In this document: piece after piece, positions 1-6,198 of the stretch | Position numbering within the stretch: the stretch's first letter is position 1 | How the letters are laid out: every line of letters begins with the position of its first letter | Assembly: GCA_964486725.1 (NCBI GenBank) | Contig: CAZAOK010000117.1 | Span: forward strand, 1 to 11,678 | Reading direction: 5' to 3' | DNA length: 11,678 nt | DNA from: M55B154 sp964486725 | GTDB lineage: Bacteria; Spirochaetota; UBA4802; UB4802 | The notes under the pieces: generated by a model | The model's database searches: none | Seen by the model: only the letters and a program-made list of their open reading frames with translations | Told to the model about the DNA's origin: nothing | Translations under genes and position numbers: made by a program

Positions 1-19
1 AGGGCCCGTTTGAAGGGGG

Positions 20-232
20 TTAGGAGCGATCAATTTTGATCGTGTTGATTCCGTCTTTCTTTTCAATTTTTTCAATGTTTATCTTCTTGTCGTTTGTTTC
101 AATATTTTCTTCCTGGTCCACAGGACACCCGTTTGGAGACATTCAGGTGCGTACTCCCATCTTTGGCAGGAGCCACGCGTTGAAAAATATCCAAATACCC
201 AGTATCACCATGAACCAAATAGCTTCTTTCAT
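20..232 (-). CDS. Small single-pass membrane protein, putative selenoprotein (in-frame UGA, codon 30)
   Basis: Reading from ATG at 232 gives 70 codons to TAA at 22-20 if UGA at 145-143 is decoded as selenocysteine. Residues 5-22 form one hydrophobic, Trp/Phe/Ile-rich membrane segment. A short loop LPKMGVRT-U-MSPNGCPVD follows, putting Sec30 five residues before Cys36, then a Lys/Glu-rich soluble tail. A Shine-Dalgarno GAGGTG lies 6 nt before the ATG, and the TAG that would end a read-through of the preceding gene abuts the start. The frame stays open with protein-like composition after the UGA, and a stable hairpin follows it (117-137). Without recoding, the product would be a 29-residue peptide stopping just after the membrane span. 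I have an impression of small bacterial membrane proteins with Cys at this place, but cannot confirm it. Function unknown; a membrane thiol/selenol redox or metal role with the adjacent HesB-like protein is inference. Confidence 0.66.
117..137 (-). promoter_or_regulatory. Putative bacterial SECIS hairpin for the UGA at 145-143
   Basis: In the mRNA sense, TCC pairs with GGA, then comes a two-base AA bulge, then ACGGG pairs with CCTGT (one G-U) around a three-base loop UGU. The loop begins 15 nt after the UGA. Bacterial SECIS elements are short hairpins just downstream of the UGA, with a U and G at the apical loop, at about this distance. The fold is by eye, with no energy calculated. Confidence 0.5.
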
Positions 233-250
233 CTAGTTCACCTCTATATA

Positions 251-553
251 TCAGCAGGATGTTCCATTGTCAATGGTAAACCCCGCCCCGTATGGAGTTT
301 CCTGGTAATCAATTACAATTGGTACATCTGAACCCATAATACGCTTTATGTCCTCATCGTACATAACCGGTATATCGTTTTGAATTGTTACCTGTTCTTC
401 AGTATTATCTGACTCATCCAGAGCCAGCCCGAGCCGTGGCCCGCCTCAACCAACCCCGGAAAATACAACCCTGAGGGCAGGTTTTATAAAATCCGCGCCT
501 TTAAGAGCATCAAGGATCTTCTCCTTGGCACTATCAGTTACCTGTATATTCAT
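251..553 (-). CDS. HesB/IscA-like selenoprotein (in-frame UGA, codon 36)
   Basis: From ATG at 553 the frame gives 100 residues if UGA at 448-446 is read as selenocysteine. The product begins MNIQVTDSAKEKILDAL and contains FSGVG-U-GGPRLGLALDE at residues 31-47, then an acidic mid-section and GAGFTIDNGTSC at the end. The G-(C/U)-GGP-LGLALDE signature and length (about 100 aa) match the HesB-like branch of the A-type iron-sulfur carrier family, in which Sec-containing members are known. Sec36 sits where these proteins carry their first conserved Cys; Cys100 is the only ordinary cysteine. An SD-like AGAGGT precedes the ATG by 4 nt, and a sigma70-like promoter lies 37-65 nt upstream. Its likely role is binding or delivering an Fe-S cluster or metal, or a redox reaction, in the cytoplasm. 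Protein-like sequence on both sides of the UGA argues against a pseudogene. It forms an operon with the small membrane gene 18 nt downstream. Confidence 0.85.
423..440 (-). promoter_or_regulatory. Putative bacterial SECIS hairpin for the UGA at 448-446
   Basis: In the mRNA sense, GCCA pairs with TGGC and inner GC with GC, with a CG bulge on the 5' side and a four-base loop UCGG. The loop starts 13 nt after the UGA. The position suits a bacterial SECIS. The stem is short and GC-rich and overlaps conserved coding sequence, so pairing may partly reflect codon constraint. Confidence 0.4.
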
Positions 554-589
554 ATATACCTCTTTTATCAATTAAATTCATTAGTTAAT

Positions 590-618
590 AATATACTAAA
601 ATACTGCAGATGCGTCAA
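590..618 (-). promoter_or_regulatory. Sigma70-type promoter for the selenoprotein operon
   Basis: On the minus strand TTGACG (618-613), a 17-nt spacer and TATATT (595-590) form a near-consensus promoter. The predicted start near 583 gives a leader of about 30 nt before the HesB-like ATG at 553. The flanks are AT-rich. No operator palindrome was seen. Confidence 0.65.
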
Positions 619-635
619 TATTTTTTTTAAAGTAT

Positions 636-675
636 CACCGCAAAGTCGTTAAGATCGCAAAGTTCGCAAAGGGGT
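636..675. repeat. Degenerate internal repeat of a CGCAAAG-type unit
   Basis: The patch contains ACCGCAAAGTCG, then ATCGCAAAG and TTCGCAAAGG, i.e. three CGCAAAG units spaced 19 and 9 nt apart. This resembles the eroded dispersed repeat often seen between genes in large environmental bacterial genomes. Only one patch is visible here, so its dispersed nature is inferred. Confidence 0.45.
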
Positions 676-844
676 AAGAATTTTTTTTGGGGGTCTTTCC
701 GGATTCTTGGGAATTGAAAATAATTTTTTATAACAATAATCTTTGAAATTGCAATTCACATAATTTTTTTAACCGCAGATAAATGGAATTAAGTGAAAGG
801 TGAAAAGTTAGTAGTGACGAGTGATCATAATCATCCGCGTTTAT

Positions 845-879
845 GCTTCGGCGTCGCTCAGCACGGCGTCGAGCGAAGC
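845..879. repeat. REP-like palindromic patch with internal direct repeat
   Basis: GCTTCG (845-850) and CGAAGC (874-879) are inverted arms, and the octamer CGGCGTCG occurs twice between them (849-856 and 864-871). It is much more GC-rich than the surrounding AT-rich spacer. CCGCAGATAAATGG to the left (773-786) and CATCCGCGTTTATG adjoining it (832-845) look like opposite-orientation ends of a related eroded element. Confidence 0.45.
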
Positions 880-1240
880 GGGCGGTTTTATGTATTTAAA
901 ACCTTATTATATCATAAGCTTTTCTTTGGGGGACTAATAATAATTCATATTCATATAATAAATTTTGATGGTTTTACCAACATTCCGGAATGAGCCAATA
1001 ATTTTAATTATTCAGTATGACAGCTAAGTAATTACAATATTTTTTCAATACAGACAGGTGATCCAGTAAAAACCACGGCATAGATGATGTTATGTGGTAT
1101 ATTTTTAGTATTAAGAATATAAGTAACTGCTCAGCCTTCATGATGAAAAGATTCAATTATCGTGAAATGAATAAAAAAATGATATTTATTCTGATAATAG
1201 CTGAGTAGTAACGAATAAAATTTATAATCACCCGGGGCAT

Positions 1241-1630
1241 ATGGAAAACGAAAAAACAGAAAACGTGTGTCTTACATGCGGCGGCAGTTGTTGCAGGTAT
1301 ATCGCCATAGAAATTGACAGGCCTGCCACAAAAACACAGTGTGATCATATACGCTGGTATCTTCTTCATGAAAGCGTGCAGGTATTTTTAGAGCATGATA
1401 ATAAATGGTATGTTGAGTTCAGAACTCCCTGCGAGAAACTGGATGAGAATGGCTTATGTTCCATACATAAGAGTAAGACGAGGCCAAAAATATGCAAAAC
1501 TCATGGAGAGGAAGAAGGAAGTTGTGAGTTCTATGAGTCTCCTTATAAGCTTTACTTTTCAACTGTTAAGGAGTTTGAAACATACCTGGACAACCAGGGA
1601 AAAAAATGGAGATGGAAGATCAAAAATTGA
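1241..1630 (+). CDS. YkgJ-family cysteine-cluster protein
   Basis: A 129-residue soluble protein with the YkgJ-type zinc/iron-chelating pattern: CLTCGGSCC at residues 10-18, then PCEKLDENGLCSIHKSKTRPKIC at 63-85 and Cys95. The CxxCxxxCC cluster plus C-(8)-C-x-IH-x-RP-x-x-C is diagnostic of this family, proposed to bind Zn or an Fe-S cluster; its biochemical role is not established. The family is usually 100-250 aa, so this looks complete. No clear Shine-Dalgarno precedes ATG 1241, although TATAAT lies at 1223-1228, which would give a nearly leaderless transcript. The frame is closed upstream by TGA at 1202-1204. It is convergent with the kinase gene, leaving 19 bp between the stops. The residues after about 100 (FYESPYKLYF to the end) carry no motif I recognise. 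Confidence 0.82.
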   Translation: MENEKTENVCLTCGGSCCRYIAIEIDRPATKTQCDHIRWYLLHESVQVFLEHDNKWYVEFRTPCEKLDENGLCSIHKSKTRPKICKTHGEEEGSCEFYESPYKLYFSTVKEFETYLDNQGKKWRWKIKN

Positions 1631-1649
1631 TAATGGTTGCGAAACTATA

Positions 1650-3575
1650 TTAGTCATCCTGCTTTTTCATTACCTGCTGAATTTTCTGTATCAGCCCCTG
1701 CACGGTAAATGGTTTTTGAATGAAGTGTACCCCTTCCTGCAATATTCCATGATGTGAAATAATATCATCGGTGTATCCTGACATGTAGAGGACTTCCATC
1801 GCGGGCTGCCATTTGCTGATCTTGTCGAAAAGTTCCCTTCCATTCATTTTTGGCATCACTACGTCTGTAAGTAAGAGATCAATCATGCCTTCGTTATTTT
1901 TTGCCATATCAATGGCTTTTTTCACTCCGCCGGCTTCCATTACCGTGAAGCCGTACCGTTTCAGGATGTTTGTTGCCAGTTTTCGCAGCTCGTTATTGTC
2001 TTCAACCACGAGAATAGACCCCTTGAAAGTGAGCTCTTCCTGTAGTTCCCTGGGAACCTGGTTTTCATGTGATGACTTCTCTTTAATGGCGGGAAGAAAT
2101 ATTCGGAAAGTTGTACCCTTGCCTGGTTCACTGTACACCAGTATGTTCCCGTTGTGCTGTTTCACTATGCCATAGACAGTTGATAAACCCAGTCCGGTTC
2201 CCTTGTTTTTCTCCTTGGTGGTGAAAAAAGGCTCAAAGATATGATTTTGTGTTTCTTCATCCATACCGGTGCCGTTATCGCTCACAGAGAGTACCGCGTA
2301 TTGTCCCGGATTTATAAAAGGGTGATGCTGTGCGTAACTGTCATCGATCAGCATGGTATTGGTTTCTATGATGAGTACTCCTCCTCCAGGCATGGCGTCA
2401 CGGGCATTTATGCAGAGATTCATGAGTACCTGTATTACCTGGGAATGGTCTGCACGAACGTGTGTATTCAACGGGTCGGTACGGATGACAAGTTCTACGT
2501 CCTCACCTATGAGACGCCGCAGCATCTTTTCCATGCCGGTGAGTACATCGTTTACCGGGAGAGGCTGCAGTGAGAGTACCTGTTTTCGGCTGATTGAGAG
2601 AAGCTGCTGGGTGATAGAGGAACCCCTTTTACCGGCTGCGCTTATTTCTTTCATCATCTCGTACATGGGGTCCTCTTCATCAAGCTCTTTGAGGCCAAGG
2701 TCGGCATAACCAATGATGGTGGTTAATATATTGTTGAAATCGTGTGCCACTCCCCCTGCCAGGCGTCCGATGGATTCCATTTTCTGTGCCTGGCGCAGCT
2801 CGTTTTCCAATCGGTATTTTTCTGTAATATCCTGTAATACCAGTACGGCACCTGATGTCTCATTTTCTGAATAACGTAGTGGTGTTCCCTTGCATGATAT
2901 TCGTCTTTCTGCATTATCCCTTGACCTGATAATCATGTGACGGTCGAATTGTATACTGGTGCCCTCCCGTAAAATGCGTGAACCGGGATGATCAACAGGT
3001 TCTTTTGTATCAGCATCAACAATAGTGATTACTCGTGTTATATCTTCTCCCAGGGCATCGTCCCTGTCCCATCCGGTTAACCTTTCCGCGGCGGGATTCA
3101 TACGGATTATTTTTCCATGTTCATCCGTGGTTAAGACGGCATCCATTATGGAATTGAGGGTGATTCGATATTTTTCTTCACTGTCACGCACCTGCAGTTC
3201 AAGCTTACGGCGCTGCAGCGTGGTTTCGATGGCTGAATAGAGCTCGTTGGTTGTTATGGGCTTTACAAGGTAACCATACTGCATGGTCTCGGTGGCGCGT
3301 TCTACGGTTGCCCTGTCGGAATGGGCGGTGAGGTAAATGATGGGAGAATCTGTTTCGGCATGTATCTGTTTCGCGGTTTCAATACCGTCCATCTTACCCG
3401 GAAGAACGATATCCATTATCACCAGGTCGGGACGTGTTTCACGGGCAAGGGTGAGCGCCTCTTCCCCGGTTGAGGCCATTCCTGTTATGTGGTATCCAAG
3501 ACTCTCGAGGCTTTTCCTTATATCAAGGGCGACAATGGCCTCATCCTCAACAATGAGTATTCCCGGTATAGCCAT
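1650..3575 (-). CDS. Hybrid sensor histidine kinase: receiver-PAS-HisKA-HATPase-receiver
   Basis: A 641-residue cytoplasmic two-component hybrid with no membrane segment. Residues 5-120 are a receiver with acidic pair E10/D11, phospho-acceptor D55, T83 and K105. Residues 130-255 are a PAS domain (AVLTTDEHGKIIRMNPAAERLTGW). The HisKA box GRLAGGVAHDFNN puts the phosphorylated histidine at H278. The ATPase domain has an N box around N390 (NLCINARDAMPGG), a G1 box DNGTGMD at 433-439 and a G2 box KGTGLGLS at 458-465. Residues 518-638 form a second receiver with D571, S599 and K621. All phosphotransfer residues are intact, so a receiver-to-kinase-to-receiver relay is likely. No DNA-binding output is fused; the partner must lie elsewhere. 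The start is supported by AAAGG just before the ATG and a promoter at 3623-3651. It is divergent from the penicillin acylase gene. Confidence 0.93.
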   Translation of the reverse strand: MAIPGILIVEDEAIVALDIRKSLESLGYHITGMASTGEEALTLARETRPDLVIMDIVLPGKMDGIETAKQIHAETDSPIIYLTAHSDRATVERATETMQYGYLVKPITTNELYSAIETTLQRRKLELQVRDSEEKYRITLNSIMDAVLTTDEHGKIIRMNPAAERLTGWDRDDALGEDITRVITIVDADTKEPVDHPGSRILREGTSIQFDRHMIIRSRDNAERRISCKGTPLRYSENETSGAVLVLQDITEKYRLENELRQAQKMESIGRLAGGVAHDFNNILTTIIGYADLGLKELDEEDPMYEMMKEISAAGKRGSSITQQLLSISRKQVLSLQPLPVNDVLTGMEKMLRRLIGEDVELVIRTDPLNTHVRADHSQVIQVLMNLCINARDAMPGGGVLIIETNTMLIDDSYAQHHPFINPGQYAVLSVSDNGTGMDEETQNHIFEPFFTTKEKNKGTGLGLSTVYGIVKQHNGNILVYSEPGKGTTFRIFLPAIKEKSSHENQVPRELQEELTFKGSILVVEDNNELRKLATNILKRYGFTVMEAGGVKKAIDMAKNNEGMIDLLLTDVVMPKMNGRELFDKISKWQPAMEVLYMSGYTDDIISHHGILQEGVHFIQKPFTVQGLIQKIQQVMKKQDD

Positions 3576-3622
3576 TTCCTTTCTTTGTTCTCCAGATTTT
3601 TTTATGTATGAAGTATATCCTT

Positions 3623-3651
3623 ATTATAAATGGACTGTTTTTGTAAGTCAA
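3623..3651 (-). promoter_or_regulatory. Sigma70-type promoter of the hybrid kinase gene
   Basis: On the minus strand TTGACT (3651-3646), a 17-nt spacer and a perfect TATAAT (3628-3623). The start site should fall near 3616, leaving a leader of about 40 nt to the ATG at 3575. The -35 box touches the palindrome at 3651-3669. Confidence 0.75.
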
Positions 3652-3669
3652 ATCAATTCTGTATTGATT
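3651..3669. promoter_or_regulatory. 7-5-7 palindrome between divergent promoters (possible operator)
   Basis: AATCAAT (3651-3657) and ATTGATT (3663-3669) are perfect inverted arms around the five-base TCTGT. The left arm ends on the kinase -35 box and the right arm overlaps the candidate -35 box of the acylase gene, so a dimeric regulator bound here could affect both. No regulator gene is adjacent. Confidence 0.4.
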
Positions 3670-3697
3670 GACGGAGCCTGTAGGAAAATTTTATACA
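3668..3697 (+). promoter_or_regulatory. Candidate promoter of the penicillin acylase gene
   Basis: TTGACG (3668-3673), an 18-nt spacer and TATACA (3692-3697). The -10 is weak and the spacer one base long, so the promoter may need an activator. The leader to ATG 3788 would be about 85 nt. Confidence 0.4.
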
Positions 3698-3787
3698 TTA
3701 CTCAATGTCATATAACACTTTCTACTTGATTTATTAAGTAAAGAGCCGCATGATAGTGAATAGCATTCATGTTTTAGGAGGAGTAAG

Positions 3788-6193
3788 ATGAAGATAGTAA
3801 AAATATTACTTGTTGTATTGGCCGTTGTTATTATCGCGGGACTGGTAGCTGTCAACTCGGTGAATAATTACCAGGACGAGGGCAGCATGATGATTGATGG
3901 ACTGTATGAAAAAATAAAAGTGGTGCGGGACGAAAAAGGGATGGCCTATATATACGCGGCTGACCTGCATGACGCGATAATGGCCCAGGGATTCATCACC
4001 GCGCAGGACAGGCTGTTCCAGATGGAACTGACACGGATGTTCGCCCAGGGGCGCATATGCGAGCTGGCCGGCGAACAGGCAAAAGGCCTTGATACCCGTA
4101 TGCGGACAATCGGTTTTCACCGGAACGCGAAAAAACACTCGAAGATTCTCAATAAAAAAAGCAGGGCTTTCTTTCAGGCTTACGCCGACGGGGTAAACCA
4201 GTATATTGAAAGATATAAAGATGAACATCACGTGGAATTCAGCCTTGCAGGCGTTGCCCCCTCAAAGTGGGAGATCGATGATATCCTTTCCATTCTATAT
4301 TACATGGGGTGGAGCACCGCGGCCAATATTGATACAGAGATAGTGGCCCAGATGCTGGTTGAAAAGGTGGGCCCCGAAAAAGCCCGTGAAATATTTCCTG
4401 TAAATACAAACCCGGCCGATACCCCGTCACTTGCGTCACTACATAATGGAGAAGATGTATCCAACCTTGAAGCAACCGGTATAGACATTGCTGCTGATGA
4501 AAACATTATGGCGTTGCTTGGAGAATCATCTTCTCTTAAAGTGGGCAGCAATAACTGGGCAGTGGCGCCGGGTCGAACCGAAAGCGGCAGGGCGATGATG
4601 TGTAATGACCCGCACCTGGAGACAACCATGATACCAGGTCCCATGTATCCCGTGGGGTTGATTACACCTGAATTCAGGGCAGTGGGCGCCATAATTCCCG
4701 GAATGCCGGGTATGATAATCGGGCGCACCCGGCATGTTGCCATGGGTATAACCAACTCTTACGGCGACGCGCAGGATCTATATGTTGAAACGGTTGATCC
4801 GGGTAATCCCGAAAGATACATGGAGGGTTCCCGGTCGATCCCTTTTAAGGTTATCAATGAAACATTGAAGATAAAGGACAAAAATTCAGACAGTGGGTAC
4901 CGTGAAGAGGAAATTACAATACGGCTTACCAGGCGGGGGCCGGTTATTTCAGGGGTGATGCCGGGGCTTGTCACCGATAAAATTATTACGGTTCGATGGT
5001 CACCCTTTGAGACAATGCAAAGTGTAACCGGTCTTGAAGATCTGATGAAATGTAAAACTGTATATGATGTAAAGAGAGAGCTGGGCAAGGTTACAATGGT
5101 GATGTTGAACTTTGTATTTGCCGACGAGAAAAACAATATCGCCTGGCATACAACCGGAAGGCTGCCCATCCGGTCACAGGGTGAAAGTATAGCCCCCCAC
5201 GTGGTGAAGGACGGGAGGGACAACTGGATCGGCTGGATACCCTTTGATGAAATGCCGTCAATGTACAATCCCGAAAAGGGCTGGGTGGGGACGTCAAATC
5301 ATAACACGGTCTTTTCTGATTATCCTTATTACGTATCGTCATACTTCGCCTCGTATTACAGGTACGCAAGGATGATGGAACTTTTCAGCTCCAAAGAAAA
5401 ATTTTCAGCGGAAGACTCGTGGAATTTTCAGCGTGACATAAAGAACAAGATGGCCGAGAAGCTTGCCCCTGTTATGGGCAGGGTTCTGCAGAAGCATGAA
5501 GACACACGCGAAATGGGAGATTTGCTTCTTAACTGGGATTTTTTCGACAGGAAAGAAGAAGCAGCACCTGTGGTGTTCCAGGCAGTGTACACGCATATGG
5601 CGCGTAATACCTTCAAGGATGAGCTGGGAGAGGAGCTTGCCAGTACTATGCTGAATTCATGGTATTTCTGGCAAAACAGGTTTGAGAATATGGTGCTTGC
5701 CGGCAGTTCGGCCTGGTTTGATGATGGAACTACCAAAAAGACTGAACGTATGGAAGACATTATATTAAAATCAGCCCGTGAGGTACTGGATGGATACGGC
5801 TCTAACCCCGATGATTATGCCTGGGGAGACCTGCACCAGATGGGATTTGTCAGTGCCATTATGAGGGAAGGCGCACTTAAGTATGTTATCGGGAAAGGCC
5901 AATACCCCATGGATGGATCAGGTGAGACACTGTACAGGGCCATATACGAGTTCTCCAAACCTTACGATGTGACAGTTTCAGCTGCCATGCGAATGGTGGT
6001 GGACTTTTCTGATGATGACAGGGTGCTTTCAGTGATTTCAGCAGGTACAAGCGGTCGTATATTTGATCCGCATTTCAAGGACCAGGCTGATGCCTACATG
6101 AATGGTGACAAAGTATACTGGTGGTTTAGTGACAAGATGATACAGGAACATGCTGAAAGTGAATATGCCCTGGAGCCGTTGAAGGATAAATAA
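3788..6193 (+). CDS. Penicillin acylase family (Ntn) hydrolase, membrane-anchored or exported
   Basis: An 801-residue protein of the usual length for the penicillin G acylase/acyl-homoserine-lactone acylase family, which hydrolyses amide bonds after self-cleaving into two chains. Residues 4-22 (KILLVVLAVVIIAGLVAVN) are a hydrophobic export signal or uncleaved anchor without a lipobox, so it should act in the periplasm. The alpha part contains the family-typical AQGFITAQDRLFQMELTRMFAQGRICELAG (66-95). The autocleavage site is KVG-SNNWAV, making Ser254 the nucleophile of the beta chain, followed by CNDPHLE (272-278) and GAIIPGMPGMIIGRTRHVAMGITNSYGDAQDLY. The TSNHN at 502-506 is where the family places its oxyanion Asn (N506). 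Start: AGGAGG 6 nt before ATG 3788. The substrate cannot be told from sequence; peptidic amide, beta-lactam side chain and acyl-homoserine lactone are all possible. It ends 5 bp before the stop of the convergent chemoreceptor gene. Confidence 0.92.
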   Translation: MKIVKILLVVLAVVIIAGLVAVNSVNNYQDEGSMMIDGLYEKIKVVRDEKGMAYIYAADLHDAIMAQGFITAQDRLFQMELTRMFAQGRICELAGEQAKGLDTRMRTIGFHRNAKKHSKILNKKSRAFFQAYADGVNQYIERYKDEHHVEFSLAGVAPSKWEIDDILSILYYMGWSTAANIDTEIVAQMLVEKVGPEKAREIFPVNTNPADTPSLASLHNGEDVSNLEATGIDIAADENIMALLGESSSLKVGSNNWAVAPGRTESGRAMMCNDPHLETTMIPGPMYPVGLITPEFRAVGAIIPGMPGMIIGRTRHVAMGITNSYGDAQDLYVETVDPGNPERYMEGSRSIPFKVINETLKIKDKNSDSGYREEEITIRLTRRGPVISGVMPGLVTDKIITVRWSPFETMQSVTGLEDLMKCKTVYDVKRELGKVTMVMLNFVFADEKNNIAWHTTGRLPIRSQGESIAPHVVKDGRDNWIGWIPFDEMPSMYNPEKGWVGTSNHNTVFSDYPYYVSSYFASYYRYARMMELFSSKEKFSAEDSWNFQRDIKNKMAEKLAPVMGRVLQKHEDTREMGDLLLNWDFFDRKEEAAPVVFQAVYTHMARNTFKDELGEELASTMLNSWYFWQNRFENMVLAGSSAWFDDGTTKKTERMEDIILKSAREVLDGYGSNPDDYAWGDLHQMGFVSAIMREGALKYVIGKGQYPMDGSGETLYRAIYEFSKPYDVTVSAAMRMVVDFSDDDRVLSVISAGTSGRIFDPHFKDQADAYMNGDKVYWWFSDKMIQEHAESEYALEPLKDK

Positions 6194-6198
6194 CCGGG

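Larger units (their letters stand above)
554..1240. other. Long intergenic region with eroded repeats, no supported gene
   Basis: This stretch holds the selenoprotein promoter (590-618), two repeat-like patches (636-675 and 771-879) and otherwise AT-rich sequence with poly-T tracts. A short plus-strand frame at 793-993 would start with GTG, has no Shine-Dalgarno, and runs through the palindromic repeat; I do not accept it. Nothing between about 1030 and 1200 looks coding on either strand. A TATAAT at 1223-1228 lies just before the next gene. Confidence 0.6.

Noticed and set aside
36..236. Plus-strand 66-residue hydrophobic frame
   Set aside because: It is antisense to the UGA-containing membrane protein gene, has no ribosome site, and its hydrophobic residues arise from the complement of a Lys/Glu-rich tail.
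20..553. Reading the two UGA-interrupted frames as pseudogenes
   Set aside because: Each has a single interruption, always UGA, at or beside a Cys-type site, with good sequence after it and possible SECIS hairpins; no frameshift or other stop occurs.
793..993. Plus-strand frame starting GTG
   Set aside because: No Shine-Dalgarno, runs through the GC-rich palindromic repeat and then AT-rich spacer, and has no recognisable domain.
1157..1369. Minus-strand 70-residue frame
   Set aside because: Overlaps the start of the YkgJ-type gene on the opposite strand, lacks a ribosome site, and has no family resemblance.
4300..4755. Minus-strand 151-residue frame within the acylase gene
   Set aside because: Shadow of a strongly coding plus-strand region with conserved acylase motifs; no ribosome site.
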